Source: Rhinopomastus cyanomelas (taxonomy: Eukaryota > Chordata > Aves > Bucerotiformes > Rhinopomastidae). Taken from it: a DNA stretch of 64,000 nt. Where the stretch lies: NCBI GenBank assembly GCA_013400115.1, contig VXBP01009019.1:186001-250000 (forward strand), read 5' to 3'. The notes under the pieces were generated by a model. The model saw nothing but the letters and a program-made list of their open reading frames with translations. It did no database searches and was not told the origin of the DNA. The translations under genes were made by a program, and so were the position numbers. Shown here piece by piece: positions 40,660-52,131 of this stretch (position 1 is its first letter; the number at the start of each line of letters is the position of its first letter).

Positions 40660-40993
40660 GAAATCCTTTTTCCGATCGCCAAGCAGTATTTGCATATGCA
40701 TTTCTTAGCGGCATTGACATGCCAGATGCACAGCGGTAGCTGTCTCCGCCTGCTAATCCTGTAATAACATTCTGGTGACCAAATTCAATGGCCCTGCGCG
40801 GAGCCGCGGAACAGCTGATTGCTGAGTAGGGAGGAAAAAAAAGCGCCCAGCGAATCTCGTCGCAGCTCTCTGCTGCATCCCCATCCCACAATCCCTTGCA
40901 GCGTTTGCTGCAGTCTTTCTACACGGGCTGAGTGAGGAAAAGATGTGCTAAATAAAGATTGATTGGTTTGAATCCTGAAGGGGTCTCCCACTT
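40660..40993 (+). promoter_or_regulatory. Candidate CpG-rich alternative promoter / first exon of TRIM2
   Basis: This block stands out in CpG-poor surroundings. About fifteen CpG dinucleotides fall within roughly 260 bp (40,669-40,925), including GCGCGGAGCCGCGG near 40,796. Upstream of the densest part is an octamer ATTTGCAT at 40,688-40,695 overlapping a perfect palindrome TGCATATGCA (40,691-40,700), which resembles a POU-factor site. A TAATCC homeodomain-type site lies at 40,754. A consensus donor GTAAGTG begins at 40,994 on the + strand. The layout suits a transcription start near 40,800-40,900 with a non-coding first exon splicing to the TRIM2 coding exon 4.6 kb downstream. This is inference: no transcript evidence is available, and it could instead be an enhancer or an unrelated CpG island. 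Confidence 0.4.
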
Positions 40994-43900
40994 GTAAGTG
41001 ACCCGGGGGAAAAAAATTCATGACGACTACACTGGGCCTCCTCTCATTCTTCCATTCTTCTTTCCACCTGTCCTCTTCGTGGAATGGAGTGTCTTTCCTT
41101 AGAGCACAAAACCACTCGTGCGTCTAATAATGGCAATGCTGTGATAGGGATCCTTAAACAGTTTTTCGCGTGAGGCTTGAAACACTAACAGATGATGGTT
41201 TGTTCGTTTGGATTACTGCGGAACTGCATCTCCGTCCCTGCAAGGACTTTATCCTCAGCACTGCACTGATAAAGCTATTTTTCTACAAAGATGGGTAGGT
41301 CTGAAATGCTCCAGTTTGCTCAGTGTTGTTCCTGGTGGCTGCTTCTGGGTTACTCCTCCTGTTTTGGATCCTGCTCGTTCATTGTGCTTCTGCATGCTGT
41401 AGGAATGAAGAGGGTTGCTGTGTTTTAAACGAGGCACCAAGCTGCTTGCAGGAGTGGGAGAGAAAGGAATGTAAATTCAGCTTATCAAGCCTTTTACACA
41501 AGTGGGCTGTGTGGCAGTTAGGATTCTTAATTTGTTCTGTGTGTTCTGTGTCAGCTAATTTTGGGGCTGCTGCTAGAAGTGAATCTACTGTTTAGTCCTA
41601 AAGACTGTGGACGGGAGATGTATCTGTTTTAATGACTTTTAAAGCACAGTTCCCCCCAGTCCTTTAAGCAGTGTTACTGAGGTTCCCCACCCTTTCTTAC
41701 TGCTCTCAAGGACTAAGAGTTCCTTTGGAAACGTTGCCATTGGAAACCTATTCATTCATAACACATGAATAGACCCTCTGGGTTGTGAATACCCTTGATA
41801 ACAGGAGGATGAACATGCTGGAAACAATTTCTTCTCCTCAGGCTGCACTTTCAGGCTAGTTGCCGCTCTGGCTGGGTGGAGTTCAGTGATAGCAGTGTAT
41901 CAGCAACAGAGAATTTTGCTCTTTTAGGAATAAATGCTGTGGGAAGTGACTGTTGTAAGTTTGCCCACTGTCTTTTTCTCAGCAGGGATATGGAAACTAA
42001 TAGAGAATCTGACAACTCTTGGAGAATTCCGGAGCTCAATTGAAGATACTTGTAGAAAGGATGCCCTTTCCTATTACATGGCTCTGTTTACCTGAAACAC
42101 CTCTTCTGGAACTGCTGTTTGCTGTACCCTAACATTTTATTTTCCTTTTCTAGTGCTGTGGGAAGTTCTTTTCATATGGGTATGGCCACACCCTGCTTTT
42201 CATTCCTAAAGCATGCTTGAGCAGCAGGGCAAGGCTTACCACTAGCGTAAAGAGCCGTTGTTTTTTCCTTTCTCTGCTGTATACTGTAGTCTAAATGAAA
42301 ATTGATAGTCGTATCTCCAAGCAAAGGAGAAAGGACAATATTTTTTAAATCACTGAAAAGATAACAGTCCTTGAGCCTCAAAGGGCTGACAAAGGGTGTG
42401 CATTTCAGAACCTCTTCTTGCTGGATTTAGCAAACCTGGACTGGATTTCCAGTGTGTGCTTCTTAGAGATACATGGGTGGGATTTTATCACTTGTTTGCT
42501 GAGATGTTTCATAAATCTTTGGCTTTGCATGTTTAAATTATGAAGTATAACTATATAGAGATGGCTCAGAAAAAACTATTACAAAAAGAACGTTTTTCTT
42601 GTAAAAATGCTGTTACTTTGTGAAATCAATCTCCCACTGCCAGTGCATCTGAAACTTACACTGTGGTAAATCAGATCAAATACTGGCTTTGAAATTCAAA
42701 AGCATCATCTAGAATCTCCAGCTTTTCCTCAAATACTCTTTGATGTTCAGTTGCTTTCATCGAGTCTAAGGGTTAAGTCCTACTTCTTGTAGCTACATCA
42801 CGGTTGTATAAAAGGTAGGGTTTGCTCAGGAAAGCTGCAGAATCCTGGAAATTCCATACTAAAAAAAAAAAGAAATTTAAAATGAACTACTTGGGTAAGA
42901 AGTTGCTGCACCAGGTAGTAGCCAAAGCTTGACAACTACTAATGAAATTCTGCTTAAACCTGATTTATGTGAGCACAGGGGACAGATGACAATTGTGGCC
43001 TGCTGTGATCCAGACAAAACACCAGATATTAAAAGCACTTATTTCTGAATTGATGATGGTTTCTTTCACTGACAAAGCTGAAAGCGTGAACTTTGGAAAA
43101 TTCAGGTGGCTGCAATGAGCTGTGTGTGAAATGCTAAAAAGCACCTGACTTTGCAAGGAGATCAGGGGAATGGAGAAGACTATGATGAAGATCAGATGAA
43201 ACCAATTAAATGTTTAAGCTGCAGGGGTTTTCCTTGTGTGAACACTATTTGCTGCTGTAGCTGTACATGATGATGGAAAGTTGCGATTCCAGAAAATACC
43301 CTTTTTCTAGAGAAATTTCTTCTGTTAAATGGCAAGACTGGGATTGATGATCTCTGAGGTCTTTTCCAGCCTCAATGATTCTGTGTGATAGGCTGCATTC
43401 ACTGGAGACATGTTCTTTCACGTCTTGAGGGGTTGTTCAGTTATCTGTACTCAAAAAAAACATTGCTGTTCGTAATGTGTCAGTGTCCAGTTTGAGAGCT
43501 TTGCTGTTGATAGAAATCTTAGTGCTTCTGTTATCTGCCTGGTTGATCTACCTGCTCCGAACCTTTGGGGAAGGAGTGTGTGAGACAAACACGGCTACAT
43601 CCGTGGTGGGATGAAACACATAGCTGAAGCTGTGCATGTTAACGCTGTCCAGTGCACGAATACCTTCACACGTTTGATAGTCTCCTCTTGCGGCTCTGTT
43701 TGACCATGTGTTTTGGTTCTGCTTCTTGTATCGCCATTTTCACCTCAAGCTTTATAAAAGTGACTAATTGCTCTCCTGAGGTTTATTGTGTGTGACTTAA
43801 AAATAGGTACCATTTCAGTTTATGTAGTACTCACATTTTATCTTACTGTGGGAAAAGAAATGGAAAAAGTGTAGCAAATTATCAACCCAAATCCAGTTTG

Positions 43901-45129
43901 CATTTTGGGGTCATGAAAAAACACAGTACCGTAAGGGATATTACATGAACTTTTAACCTTGCAGTTTCTCCTCTCTTACAAAGAAAATGGAAATAAAGGG
44001 CCTTCCTTAAGTGCTTTCCATCAAATTAAATGTTAGTTATGGCAGTTGGGTATCTTAGGTGTGAGTAGTGCAGCTGTATTTGCTAGCACAGAAGTGATTC
44101 CCCCAGAATTTGTTATCAGCACAGTGTGATCCGTATTCTCGGTCAATATTGTAGAAATAGTAGCTTGTTCAATGTGGTAAGTCAAGCATACATGTACAAC
44201 TATGCACAGCTGAGGAACAACAGTGTGAGTCCAACTCTGAGATTAGTGTGTTGTGTATTTAATAGAGGAAAAAGACCTGACATAATGCTCCCTATAAAAC
44301 ACTACAGGTCAGGCAAATCAATGTGGAATTGAGCGACATTTGAAGGAGCACAACCAGCCCCAAAGCAAAGGGCTTGTCTTTTCTGTCTTGGAAAGGCTGA
44401 ACTGCCCTCAAACCAAATACTAAATTGTCTGAAATAAATGTTTTCTACCGCAGTTTTCAGTCATCTAGGGTAGAAGTTACTACCTCGGGAGCACAGCTGC
44501 AGTGAACTGGCTTGCTGCTCACCCAGAAGAGGATCCCCTGTTCCACTGTGTGTGCGGCAGCACTGACAGGACTCAGTGATGCACCAGAGATGCTGTGCTG
44601 GGCTCCCTGGGGAGCCTGTGCCTGCCAGCACTCCAGCCCTACAAATGCTGATGGAAAGGAGTTATTGCTGGGCCACCCTGCCTGTCAGGGGGTTTTTTAG
44701 CTATTTTAGCCAGGCATTTTACTTTTCTCTGATATTGTTTTCTTCCTTTTCCTCTCGCCTTCTCTTCCAACATAAGGATTCCGTTGGCTACGATCTGTAC
44801 CTTCAGCTGAAAAGAAAGTAATTTTTTTTCCCTGCGCTGTGTTTCAGGGCAGGAGTTCTAAGCCTGCTGGCATTCTTTGAACCTGCATTTTTAATTCTGT
44901 CAGTGAGTAGGGTTTGTAGAATGTGAGCACTTCCTTCACAGCAGCTGGCTGGCTCTGGAGGTTCCTTTTCAGGTCGTCTGGAGTCCAAACCTACTGTAAC
45001 TTTGGCAGCACCAGCACTGATAGGTAAAAATGATGTCAGATGAACTATTTGCAAACTCTTGCCTAGGCCACAGCTGTTTGACTGGCTGATGCAGTTCCAG
45101 TTTAATAATTTTCTTCACAGAAGAACAGG
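40994..45129 (+). other. TRIM2: Presumed 5' intron of TRIM2
   Basis: If the CpG-rich block is a first exon, this is the intron between it and the first coding exon. Apart from the short CR1 tail at 43,340, nothing is recognised. Confidence 0.4.
43340..43386 (+). mobile_element. Short CR1 tail
   Basis: A CR1 terminus of about 47 bp (GGGATTGATGATCTCTGAGG, TTTTCCAGCCTCAATGATTC). Confidence 0.55.
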
Positions 45130-45289
45130 CCTTGGAACAGGCTGCCCAGGTCGGTGGTGGAGACACCGTCTGTGGAGGTGTTCAAAAACAGGGTAGACAT
45201 GGTGTTTCAGGAGATGGTGTAGTGGTTAAGGGTTGTAAGGCGGATGGCTGGACTTGATCTTGAAGGATTTTTCCAACGTTGATTTTGCC
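45130..45289 (+). mobile_element. CR1 LINE fragment just upstream of first TRIM2 coding exon
   Basis: This CR1 fragment contains TTGGAACAGGCTGCCCAGGT, GGAGGTGTTCAAAAACAG and GGCTGGACTTGATCTTGAAG, ending TTTTTCCAACGTTGATT. It ends about 350 bp before the acceptor of the first TRIM2 coding exon. Confidence 0.8.
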
Positions 45290-45641
45290 AGTGGTATTAC
45301 AGATGTAAGAACTCCCACGTTTGTTAGCACTGGCCGAATCCACTGGTGCAATAACATTTTCATCGTGTGATTTCTTTAAAATCAGATGGTCCTGTAACTC
45401 TCTCAGTCCAGCAGCAACTCACCTTTCGGCATATGGTTATGGGTGGCTTTGCAGACTTGACTGTTTTCCAGACATTGTCATAATTGAGAAACAATTTCAG
45501 AAGTTTCATTCTTCACTGCTTTGGTTTTATATGAAAATATGGATTCCTCTGTATGGATGAAATGTGGTTGAACTAGCTGTTGGTTTGTTGTTTCATGCAG
45601 TTTGTAAGCTTTTTTTTCCCCTTTTCCCCACTCCATTCCAG

Positions 45642-45689
45642 CAGTGTGCAGGGTAGAAGGGAACAAGACCCGTATGTCAGTGGTCTAGG
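45642..45689 (+). other. TRIM2: Presumed 5' UTR or extended N-terminus of TRIM2
   Basis: This is the short stretch between the best acceptor (AG at 45,640-45,641) and the ATG. It has other possible acceptor AGs ending at 45,644, 45,651 and 45,656. The frame of the ATG is closed by TAG at 45,654-45,656 but open from 45,657, reading KGTRPVCQWSR before the methionine. A longer human TRIM2 isoform, as I remember it, ends its extra N-terminus in CQWSR directly before MASEG. Use of the AG at 45,655-45,656 would therefore allow the extended isoform, while use of 45,641 makes this 5' UTR. Confidence 0.6.
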
Positions 45690-45823
45690 ATGGCCAGTGA
45701 AGGCTCCAACATCCCAAGTCCTGTGGTCCGTCAGATTGACAAGCAGTTTCTGATTTGTAGCATATGCCTGGACCGTTACAAGAATCCCAAAGTACTTCCC
45801 TGCCTGCACACTTTCTGTGAGAG
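45690..45823 (+). CDS. TRIM2: TRIM2 coding exon 1 (start codon, first half of RING)
   Basis: This is the first coding exon of the E3 ubiquitin ligase TRIM2. It encodes residues 1-44 plus two bases of codon 45, starting MASEGSNIPSPVVRQ. The RING finger begins here with C23-x2-C26-x11-C38-x-H40-x2-C43, the first zinc ligands of a C3HC4 RING that binds the E2 enzyme. The ATG at 45,690 is in a strong initiation context (A at -3, G at +4). The exon ends ...GAGAG and a consensus GTAAGT donor follows at 45,824, leaving phase 2. A long pyrimidine tract (about 45,609-45,639) ends in an AG at 45,640-45,641, so the exon probably includes about 48 bases of 5' UTR. The residues closely match vertebrate TRIM2 as I remember it, and fit less well with the paralogue TRIM3. 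An in-frame TAG at 45,654 supports this ATG as the start if the exon begins at 45,642. Confidence 0.95.
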
Positions 45824-47127
45824 GTAAGTCCTTCCTTTAAGCTTGCAAGTAGGTATTTGTGTCCTGCACAATGCACAGAGCTCTGCATCCTTTAGTGAAC
45901 AGAGAAATTTCTCTTTACTTATAAAAGTTATGTTAAGGCACACTACAGTCTAGGAAGGCTAGAGAGGGAGTGATGTATAAAAACCACTGTTATTTGTGGT
46001 AGGCAGGGGATTATTTGTAATACATTCCCTTCCTGCAATTATAAATATAAATTAAATGTAATTTAATGAGTACAGTGACAAGCAGGAAAGGCAATTGCAG
46101 TCTGAATTTGGACCTCAAATTAATAGCCTCAAATTTATACTAAATATTCTTTAATTAGAAACAATAGAAGAATTTCTGTGATTTACTAAGCAAAGGAATA
46201 ATTACCCCATCCTGTAATGTCCAAGAGTGAGACACGATATATACATTATTAATAACTAGTGATTAAGTGTCTTCATTATTTTGCAGCTGAGTTGACTGAA
46301 ATGGAAACAGTCTGAAAAAAGCTGTGATAAAACTGCATTTAGATGAATAAACTGAATACAGTTAATGATATTTTAATGTTACCTATCAAATGGTGGAGAA
46401 ATACAGCATCTACAGAAGTTATCTGAAGAATTGTTGGTTAGAGTTCTTGATCTGCTGATGGGACACAGTTCTGTGGATTATGCATTGAATGGCATGTGGA
46501 TTATAATAAATAGTATTTTACATGAACGTGTAGTTCAGGCAATTTCCACCTCAGAGTTAGAGGTGTGGTGTGCATCTAATTTTGCACAGGGTGCAATAAA
46601 ATATTGCAGATCTGGGTGTGTCAGATGAAATTTTTCTTTTGTAGAAGAACAGGAAACACCATTTACTTGTCAGCAATGAAACTCATTGAAGTCAGCCAAG
46701 TCAAGATTGTCACCACCATGTCTTAAGTTTCTTGACTTCATGTTTAAATCCTAAGGTCAGCTTTTGGTTTTCAGTGTAATCCTCTTATGCTGATCTGGTT
46801 ATGGAGAGAGGCTGAAGAACTCTCCCAGTGTACTGCTGGTGTACAAAGCCTAAGGTCTCCTTTTACGGAGCCCTCGCTGGGGAGTCAGGAGGAGGGCTGC
46901 CAAGGGTGGATGAACAGCGGTGCAGGCAAAGCCCTTGAAAGTGGATAAAAGTGATGTAGCTGTGTGAGGTTACACTTTCTTGGTTGGCATCTCATGAGGG
47001 CTTTGGTGCAGCACTGCTCCCATTTTAGACTTCTTAAGAACTGCAGAGCTCCCTGTGCTTATGGGGCTGATCTGAATTGCTAAATGCAGTTGGATGTTGC
47101 ACACCCAGCAGCTATATATTTGATGTT

Positions 47128-47333
47128 ACAGTCCAAAAGTGCCATTTTCACCCTGAGAGCAATTAGACATTGGAATGGTCTTCCAAGGGAAGAGTTGGAT
47201 TTCTTAACTGTAGACTCAGAGGCTCAGATTGACAGGCTGCTGGGCCACCTCGTTTAAACTGTTTCTTTAGCTTAAAGGTTTGACTAGATGATCCTTGAAG
47301 TGCCTTCCAGTCTAGTCTACTGTGATACTGTGA
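47128..47333 (+). mobile_element. CR1 LINE fragment, older and diverged
   Basis: This is a diverged CR1 with an AGACATTGGAATGGTCTTCC block, TGGATTTCTTAACTGTAGAC, TTGACTAGATGATCCTTGAA and a TGTGATACTGTGATT tail. It lies 67 bp before a younger CR1 end. Confidence 0.7.
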
Positions 47334-47400
47334 TTAACTGTCATGTCTCTACCAGCCTGCTGCACATCGTTGATCACAGAACCCTAATTTCTGTGAAATT

Positions 47401-47543
47401 GGAGTCTCCTTCTTTGGAGACGTTTAAAACCCGCCGGATATGTTCCTGTGCAACTTGGTCTGGTGATCCTGCTGTGGCAGGGGGATTGGACTGGATGATC
47501 TTTCAAGGTCCCTTCCAATCCCTAATGATTCTGTGATTCTATG
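47401..47543 (+). mobile_element. CR1 LINE 3' end fragment
   Basis: This is the common CR1 terminus (GGAGTCTCCTTCTTTGGAGA through CCTTCCAATCCCTAATG and ATTCTGTGATTCTATG). Its tail has one different octamer junction from most copies here, CCTAATGATTCTGTG in place of CCTAATGTTCTGTG. Confidence 0.9.
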
Positions 47544-48259
47544 AAGTTTAGGGTTTGTTTTTTTTAAAACAAATGAAAATCAGTCAAGGCCCTCCAACCC
47601 TATGCACACAAATCAAACACAAATAAACAAAATATCCTCCAAAACTCCTCTCCACATAAACTGTGATAACCCAGGACACGCTTCCCTGTGCAGTAAAGAG
47701 AGCTCTGTTGGTTCTGGCTCACTGCCAAATAGCTTTCCTGATGGAAAGAAAGTGAAAATTTTCCATTGGTTTCATTGAGACCAGGTTTTAGCTCTGAAAC
47801 CCTAAACCCAAAATGCAAGTTAATAAAGGAGATTCTGCTGGAAAGACAAGGGTCAACCACCGGTTAGTCGGTAAAAGACACAAACTCAAATACTCGATGC
47901 AATAATTCCATGTCTGTGTAACTTTATCTGATAATTTATCATTTCTGCTATGCTGTGAGCAGGCTGCAGTTGATGTCTGCAAGCAAGGAACCCTTCTGCA
48001 CGACTGTCTCAAAGAAAGGCACAGAACTCCTCCAGTGATGTCAGCTTATTTACCTTTTCTCATGTGGCAGAGGAAAAATAAAGGTTTAAAGGAAAAACGA
48101 TTCCTATAACCACTTTCACTGCTGGAGCCTGGTTAATTTACCTTTTGTTTTTTGAGTAGGGGATAGCACTATGTCAAACAGTTCTTAAACCAACTGGATT
48201 TTTTCCTCTGATGATACTTTGCCTCTCTCTTTCTCCTCTTCCACCTCCCTTCCCCATAG

Positions 48260-48497
48260 GTGCTTACAGAATTACATTCCAGCCCATAGCTTAACCCTTT
48301 CTTGCCCCGTGTGCCGCCAGACCTCCATTCTGCCAGAGAAAGGGGTTTCTGCACTCCAGAACAACTTCTTTATCACCAACCTGATGGATGTCCTGCAACG
48401 AACACCAGAAAACAGCATTGAAGAGTCCTCCATCTTGGAGACTGTCACTGCTGTTGCTGCGGGCAAACCGCTTTCCTGCCCCAATCATGATGGAAAC
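48260..48497 (+). CDS. TRIM2: TRIM2 coding exon 2 (rest of RING, start of B-box)
   Basis: This exon encodes residues 45-124. It completes the RING with C46-x13-C60-x2-C63 (the CPVCR segment), giving a full C3HC4 set with no missing ligand. A linker follows (ALQNNFFITNLMDVLQRTP and an acidic ESSILETV stretch). The first two B-box2 ligands, C118 and H121 (CPNHDGN), lie at the end. The acceptor is the AG at 48,258-48,259 after a C/T-rich tract, and the donor is GTAAGT at 48,498. Phase in is 2 and phase out is 0, which joins exactly to exons 1 and 3. The upstream intron is 2,436 bp and carries two sense CR1 fragments. The downstream intron is 5,350 bp and carries three. Confidence 0.95.
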
Positions 48498-50055
48498 GTA
48501 AGTGAGATGACCTCCTCTAATCTGTGGGTGCTGCTTTGTACTGACTGGCCCAGTTTGTCATGGCTATTTTGCTCTGAAGATATAGCAAGGGAATTGCAAT
48601 CACACTAGTTCTTTGATTTTATATGTCAACAGAAGACAAGTGATTCTAAAAACTGACTCAAATGCTCTTAGCATAGCAGCATAGTCAGAGGTGAAAATTG
48701 TTGTCTTGCAAGTGCTGAACCTTTGGAATGTGTTTCAATAACTATTTGTGTCCCTATTAAGCAATACATAGCAGGAATTTTGTGAGCTTAACTAGCCTGC
48801 ACACTGAGGGCAGTACCTAAAGCTGCATGAGCAAATTAACGTGGAGCCAAATACAAGTGTGTCCTAGCTCAGGATGCTTTGGGTCAGCACAGGCTAGAAA
48901 CAAGGAGCTTCTGTGTATCTCTGCAGTATTCTGGGCATCGTGTATCAGTTCTTGGAGGCTGTTCTGGGTTGGTTTTTTTTAATCCACCTCCTTGGTTTGT
49001 TTTTTTTTTTTCCCTCAGCATCACCCTCTTCCCCATACACCCTCAAGTCAGGTCAGTGTGTTCACTGTCAAGTACTGCCAGCTGAGTAAGTGTTCCCAGG
49101 TTAGTACAAGAACAGCCCTAATTCTGCTCTCCCCAGTTTTCAATGATAACCTGTCTGGCTTCGTGGTAGGCACATGGACTCCAGTTTCACAGCCAGCCTT
49201 ATGCAAACGTGGAAGCAGACCGTGTTGCAGAGCTGGATGGTGCTGTGTCACAAACTGAATGCTGTGCCTCTGTTTTAAAACAACTTTGTGGGTACTGTAG
49301 TATTTCATCTTCAGTTTAGGTGTTGTGGCTGTATAGGAGTAATTGGGCTCACAGGCAGCGATTGCTCCAACAGAGAAACAGCTTGGTTCCATCTCTGCTG
49401 ACCTGCTGGAATTAGGTGGACTTGTAGAACTGATTTGTTGTACACTTTGATTAATGAATAACTAGTATAATGGTTTTGATCTGTGCTATACCTGTGTGTG
49501 CAGTAGTTACTGATTAATACGTTCCTCGTCTGTATTTGCATTTGATTGGCGCTCCTTGAAACAAATCATGTTTCTATTCTGATAAAGCGATCACAGTAAG
49601 AACCGTTTCACCACAGGGAATCCAGAAAAAAGTTAAAACAAAGATGTTACTTGTTTTGCATTTTACAGGCCAGCTGGCAGTTCTTCGGGTGTGCTTAGGG
49701 AAGAATGGTTTGGCTACAGCTAAAAATGTCACCTTATACCTCTCTGAGGACTCCTTTCTAAGGAAAGGTGGATTTCTAAGTCCTTTAAACTTACTTGGCA
49801 TTCCTTGAAACACAGCTTGCCTTCTGGGATCCTGAGTAGGGTGTGATGAAAATACCTTCTTACCTCAAACTGAGGGTAACTCAAATTTCAAGCTTTGTGG
49901 AGCTGGGAAATGAAAAGACAAAGTGCATGCATTAGCTTTTGTGATGGGAGGAGCTGAGATAAGATTTGTGGAGAGCTGTTTGGGTTTGGCCAGCTAGTTG
50001 CTGTTGCTAGTTGCCTGGGAGAAGAGCCCAATCCCTACCTGACTACAACTTCTCT

Positions 50056-50203
50056 TCAGGTAGTTCTAGAGAGTGATAAGGTTCCCTCTGAGTCTCCTCC
50101 AGGCTAAATAACTCCAGCTCCCTCACCCTCTCCTCATCAGACTTTCCCTCTAGTCCCTTCACCAACCTTGTTGCTCTCCTCTGAACCTGATCCAGTACCT
50201 CGA
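50056..50203 (-). mobile_element. CR1 LINE internal fragment, antisense
   Basis: This reverse-complement CR1 segment is recognised by TCCTCCAGGCTAAATAACTC, CCCTCACCCTCTCCTCATCA and GTTGCTCTCCTCTGAACCTG. It lacks the 3' tail. Confidence 0.8.
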
Positions 50204-50649
50204 TACGTGTGTGTGTGTTCTCTTCTCTCTGTGCATAATATCCTCCTGTTCCCCGCTGTACTGTCTCTGTTGTTTATGTTTTTATGAAAAAGAAGCTTAG
50301 CTTGTAGTATCTTAACATGAGAGATGGTTGCCTGTGATTTACGTATAAACAAAGCTTTCTCATAATCATCCAATACAGAGCGTAAATACAAGTTCTTGTT
50401 AAATCAGGGTAATAGGGCACGTATGCTATGGAACTGTCAACCTAATAGAAGGTTCTTATCTTCCACCTACATGTTAAAATAAGATTGATTGGTTGGGTTT
50501 TTTCTCAGCTCTTGTTGCATTGTTTGGAAACCTTGATCTGCAGTCACTGAGGGGCAGGTACAACAGTCAGAGCAGTGAAGGTCTGTTACTTCATAATGTA
50601 TAATGAGTGCTGTAGCCTCTTTGCAGTTGCCCATTCTGAAAAGACTCCT

Positions 50650-50781
50650 GGTTGTGGAGTTTCTTCCTCTGGAGACGTTTAAAATCCACTTTGACATGTT
50701 CCTGTGCAACTGGAGCTAGGTGATCCTGCTGTGGCAGGATCTTTCAAGGTTCCTTCCAACCCCTGTTGTTCTGTGAGCCTG
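50650..50781 (+). mobile_element. CR1 LINE 3' end fragment (duplicate pair, copy A)
   Basis: This is a CR1 terminus from GGTTGTGGAGTTTCTTCCTC to GTTCTGTGAGCCTGT. About 20 bp of the usual GGGGATTGGACTGGATGATC region is missing after GCTGTGGCAG. The 39 bp that follow it are shared with the flank of the copy at 51,745-52,131. Confidence 0.88.
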
Positions 50782-50820
50782 TCTTACATACGATGCTGCA
50801 AATATAATGGTGTTTATTAT
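50782..50820 (+). repeat. 39-bp flank shared with 52,132-52,170 (copy A)
   Basis: This is non-CR1 sequence (TCTTACATACGATGCTGCAA and on to TTTATTAT) directly after a CR1 end. It matches 37 of 39 bases after a second CR1 end exactly 1,350 bp away. Confidence 0.85.
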
Positions 50821-51744
50821 ATCTCACTTGAATTCAAAGTCAGAGCCAGCCCAGAGTCTAGGATCCAGCTTTTACAGGTGCTGTGTGTTTTCTGCCTATA
50901 GAGCGTAACAAGAGAGCGTAGCCAGTATTAAATTAAATGCTTGTAACAGCAGAACCTGCCTTATGTGTGACGAGCTTGTTCTCAAAAGATCACAGAATAG
51001 CTTGGCAGCTTGACAGGCTGCAGACCTTATCTATAAAAACATTTCCTGATCTTTTGCATGTGTTGCTTATTACCTGTAAGGCTTTCTTAGATAAAAAAGA
51101 AAATCTATCCTTGTTATTCTGAGGAAATGACTTCGTTAAATACCTTCTACGCCTTGTTTTTTCTCCTCACCTCAGTACTTCCTACCATGTCACTTACTTG
51201 TGTCTCCCATTAAAGTGTCATCTGATTTTTTCCTCTACTCTGCAGCATTCAGTGTGTCACCGAGGCTAAACAAAAAGTACAGGGTGTCTCATTTAGAATC
51301 TTAATGAGTGTTAGAACTAACTAGCTGAGCTCGCTGCTGATGAAATCCTGTTCTGCCTCACAAGGAGCGTTTAATAGAGTTAGGAAGCAGTAGTATGACT
51401 GATACAACCACATGTAAGTGAACTGTAAAGTCATACAAACTGGTTCACCTGTATGTAAACATGGTGGTTAAGTCATGATGTTCTCCCAAACCTTTTTTAA
51501 AAATGTGCTTAAATCTTTCACATTTAATGAAAGTTATGAGTAGGGAGAACAAAACTTAGCATTCCAAATTTTACTAGATATTTTGGAAGTGCCCTCAGGG
51601 AGCTAAAAAGCTATATTCTTCTAACAGTCAAAACATACAAAGCCAAGGTACATGCTTTTGCCATTCTAGCTTATTTGATTCTCTGGTGCTTGAATAAAGA
51701 GGAAGAAAGTTGATTAAGCTAAACTTTAATATGCTAATGAGATG

Positions 51745-52131
51745 CCAGAGGGAGCTGAGTCTCTTGAGCTTGGAAAAAAGAGACTGAGGGGTGACCTCAT
51801 TAATGTTCACAAATATGTAAAGGGTGGGTGTCAGGAGGGTGGAGCCAGGCTCTGCTCAGTGTCATCTAATGATAGGACAAGGGGCAGTGTGTATGGGCTG
51901 GAACAGAGAAGGTTCCACATCAATATGAGAAGGAACTTCTTCACAGTGAGAGTGACAGAGCACTGGAAGGGGCTGCCCAGGGAGGTTGTGGAGTCTCTTC
52001 CTCTGGAGACATTTAAAACTGACCTGGACATGTTCCTGTGCAACTGGAGCTAGGTGGTCCTGCTGTGGTGGGGAAATTGGACTGGATGATCTTTTGAAGT
52101 CCCTTCCAACCCCTAATGTTCTGTGATTCTT
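51745..52131 (+). mobile_element. CR1 LINE 3' end fragment (duplicate pair, copy B)
   Basis: This 387-bp CR1 3' region begins at GAGGGAGCTGAGTCTCTTGA and includes AGGGTGGGTGTCAGGAGGG, GAAGGAACTTCTTCACAGTG and CCTTCCAACCCCTAATG before the tail. The open frame at 51,742-52,053 is a translation of this repeat. Confidence 0.9.

Larger units (their letters stand above)
45824..48259 (+). other. TRIM2: TRIM2 intron between coding exons 1 and 2
   Basis: This 2,436-bp intron has a GTAAGT donor and a CCCCATAG acceptor. It contains an older CR1 fragment (47,128-47,333) and a younger CR1 3' end (47,401-47,543), both in sense orientation. The first 1.3 kb is AT-rich and I see no other recognisable element in it. 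Confidence 0.9.

Noticed and set aside
51742..52053. 103-codon open frame on the + strand
   Set aside because: It is entirely CR1 sequence, with the same RRNFFTVRVTEHWKGLP peptide as other copies.
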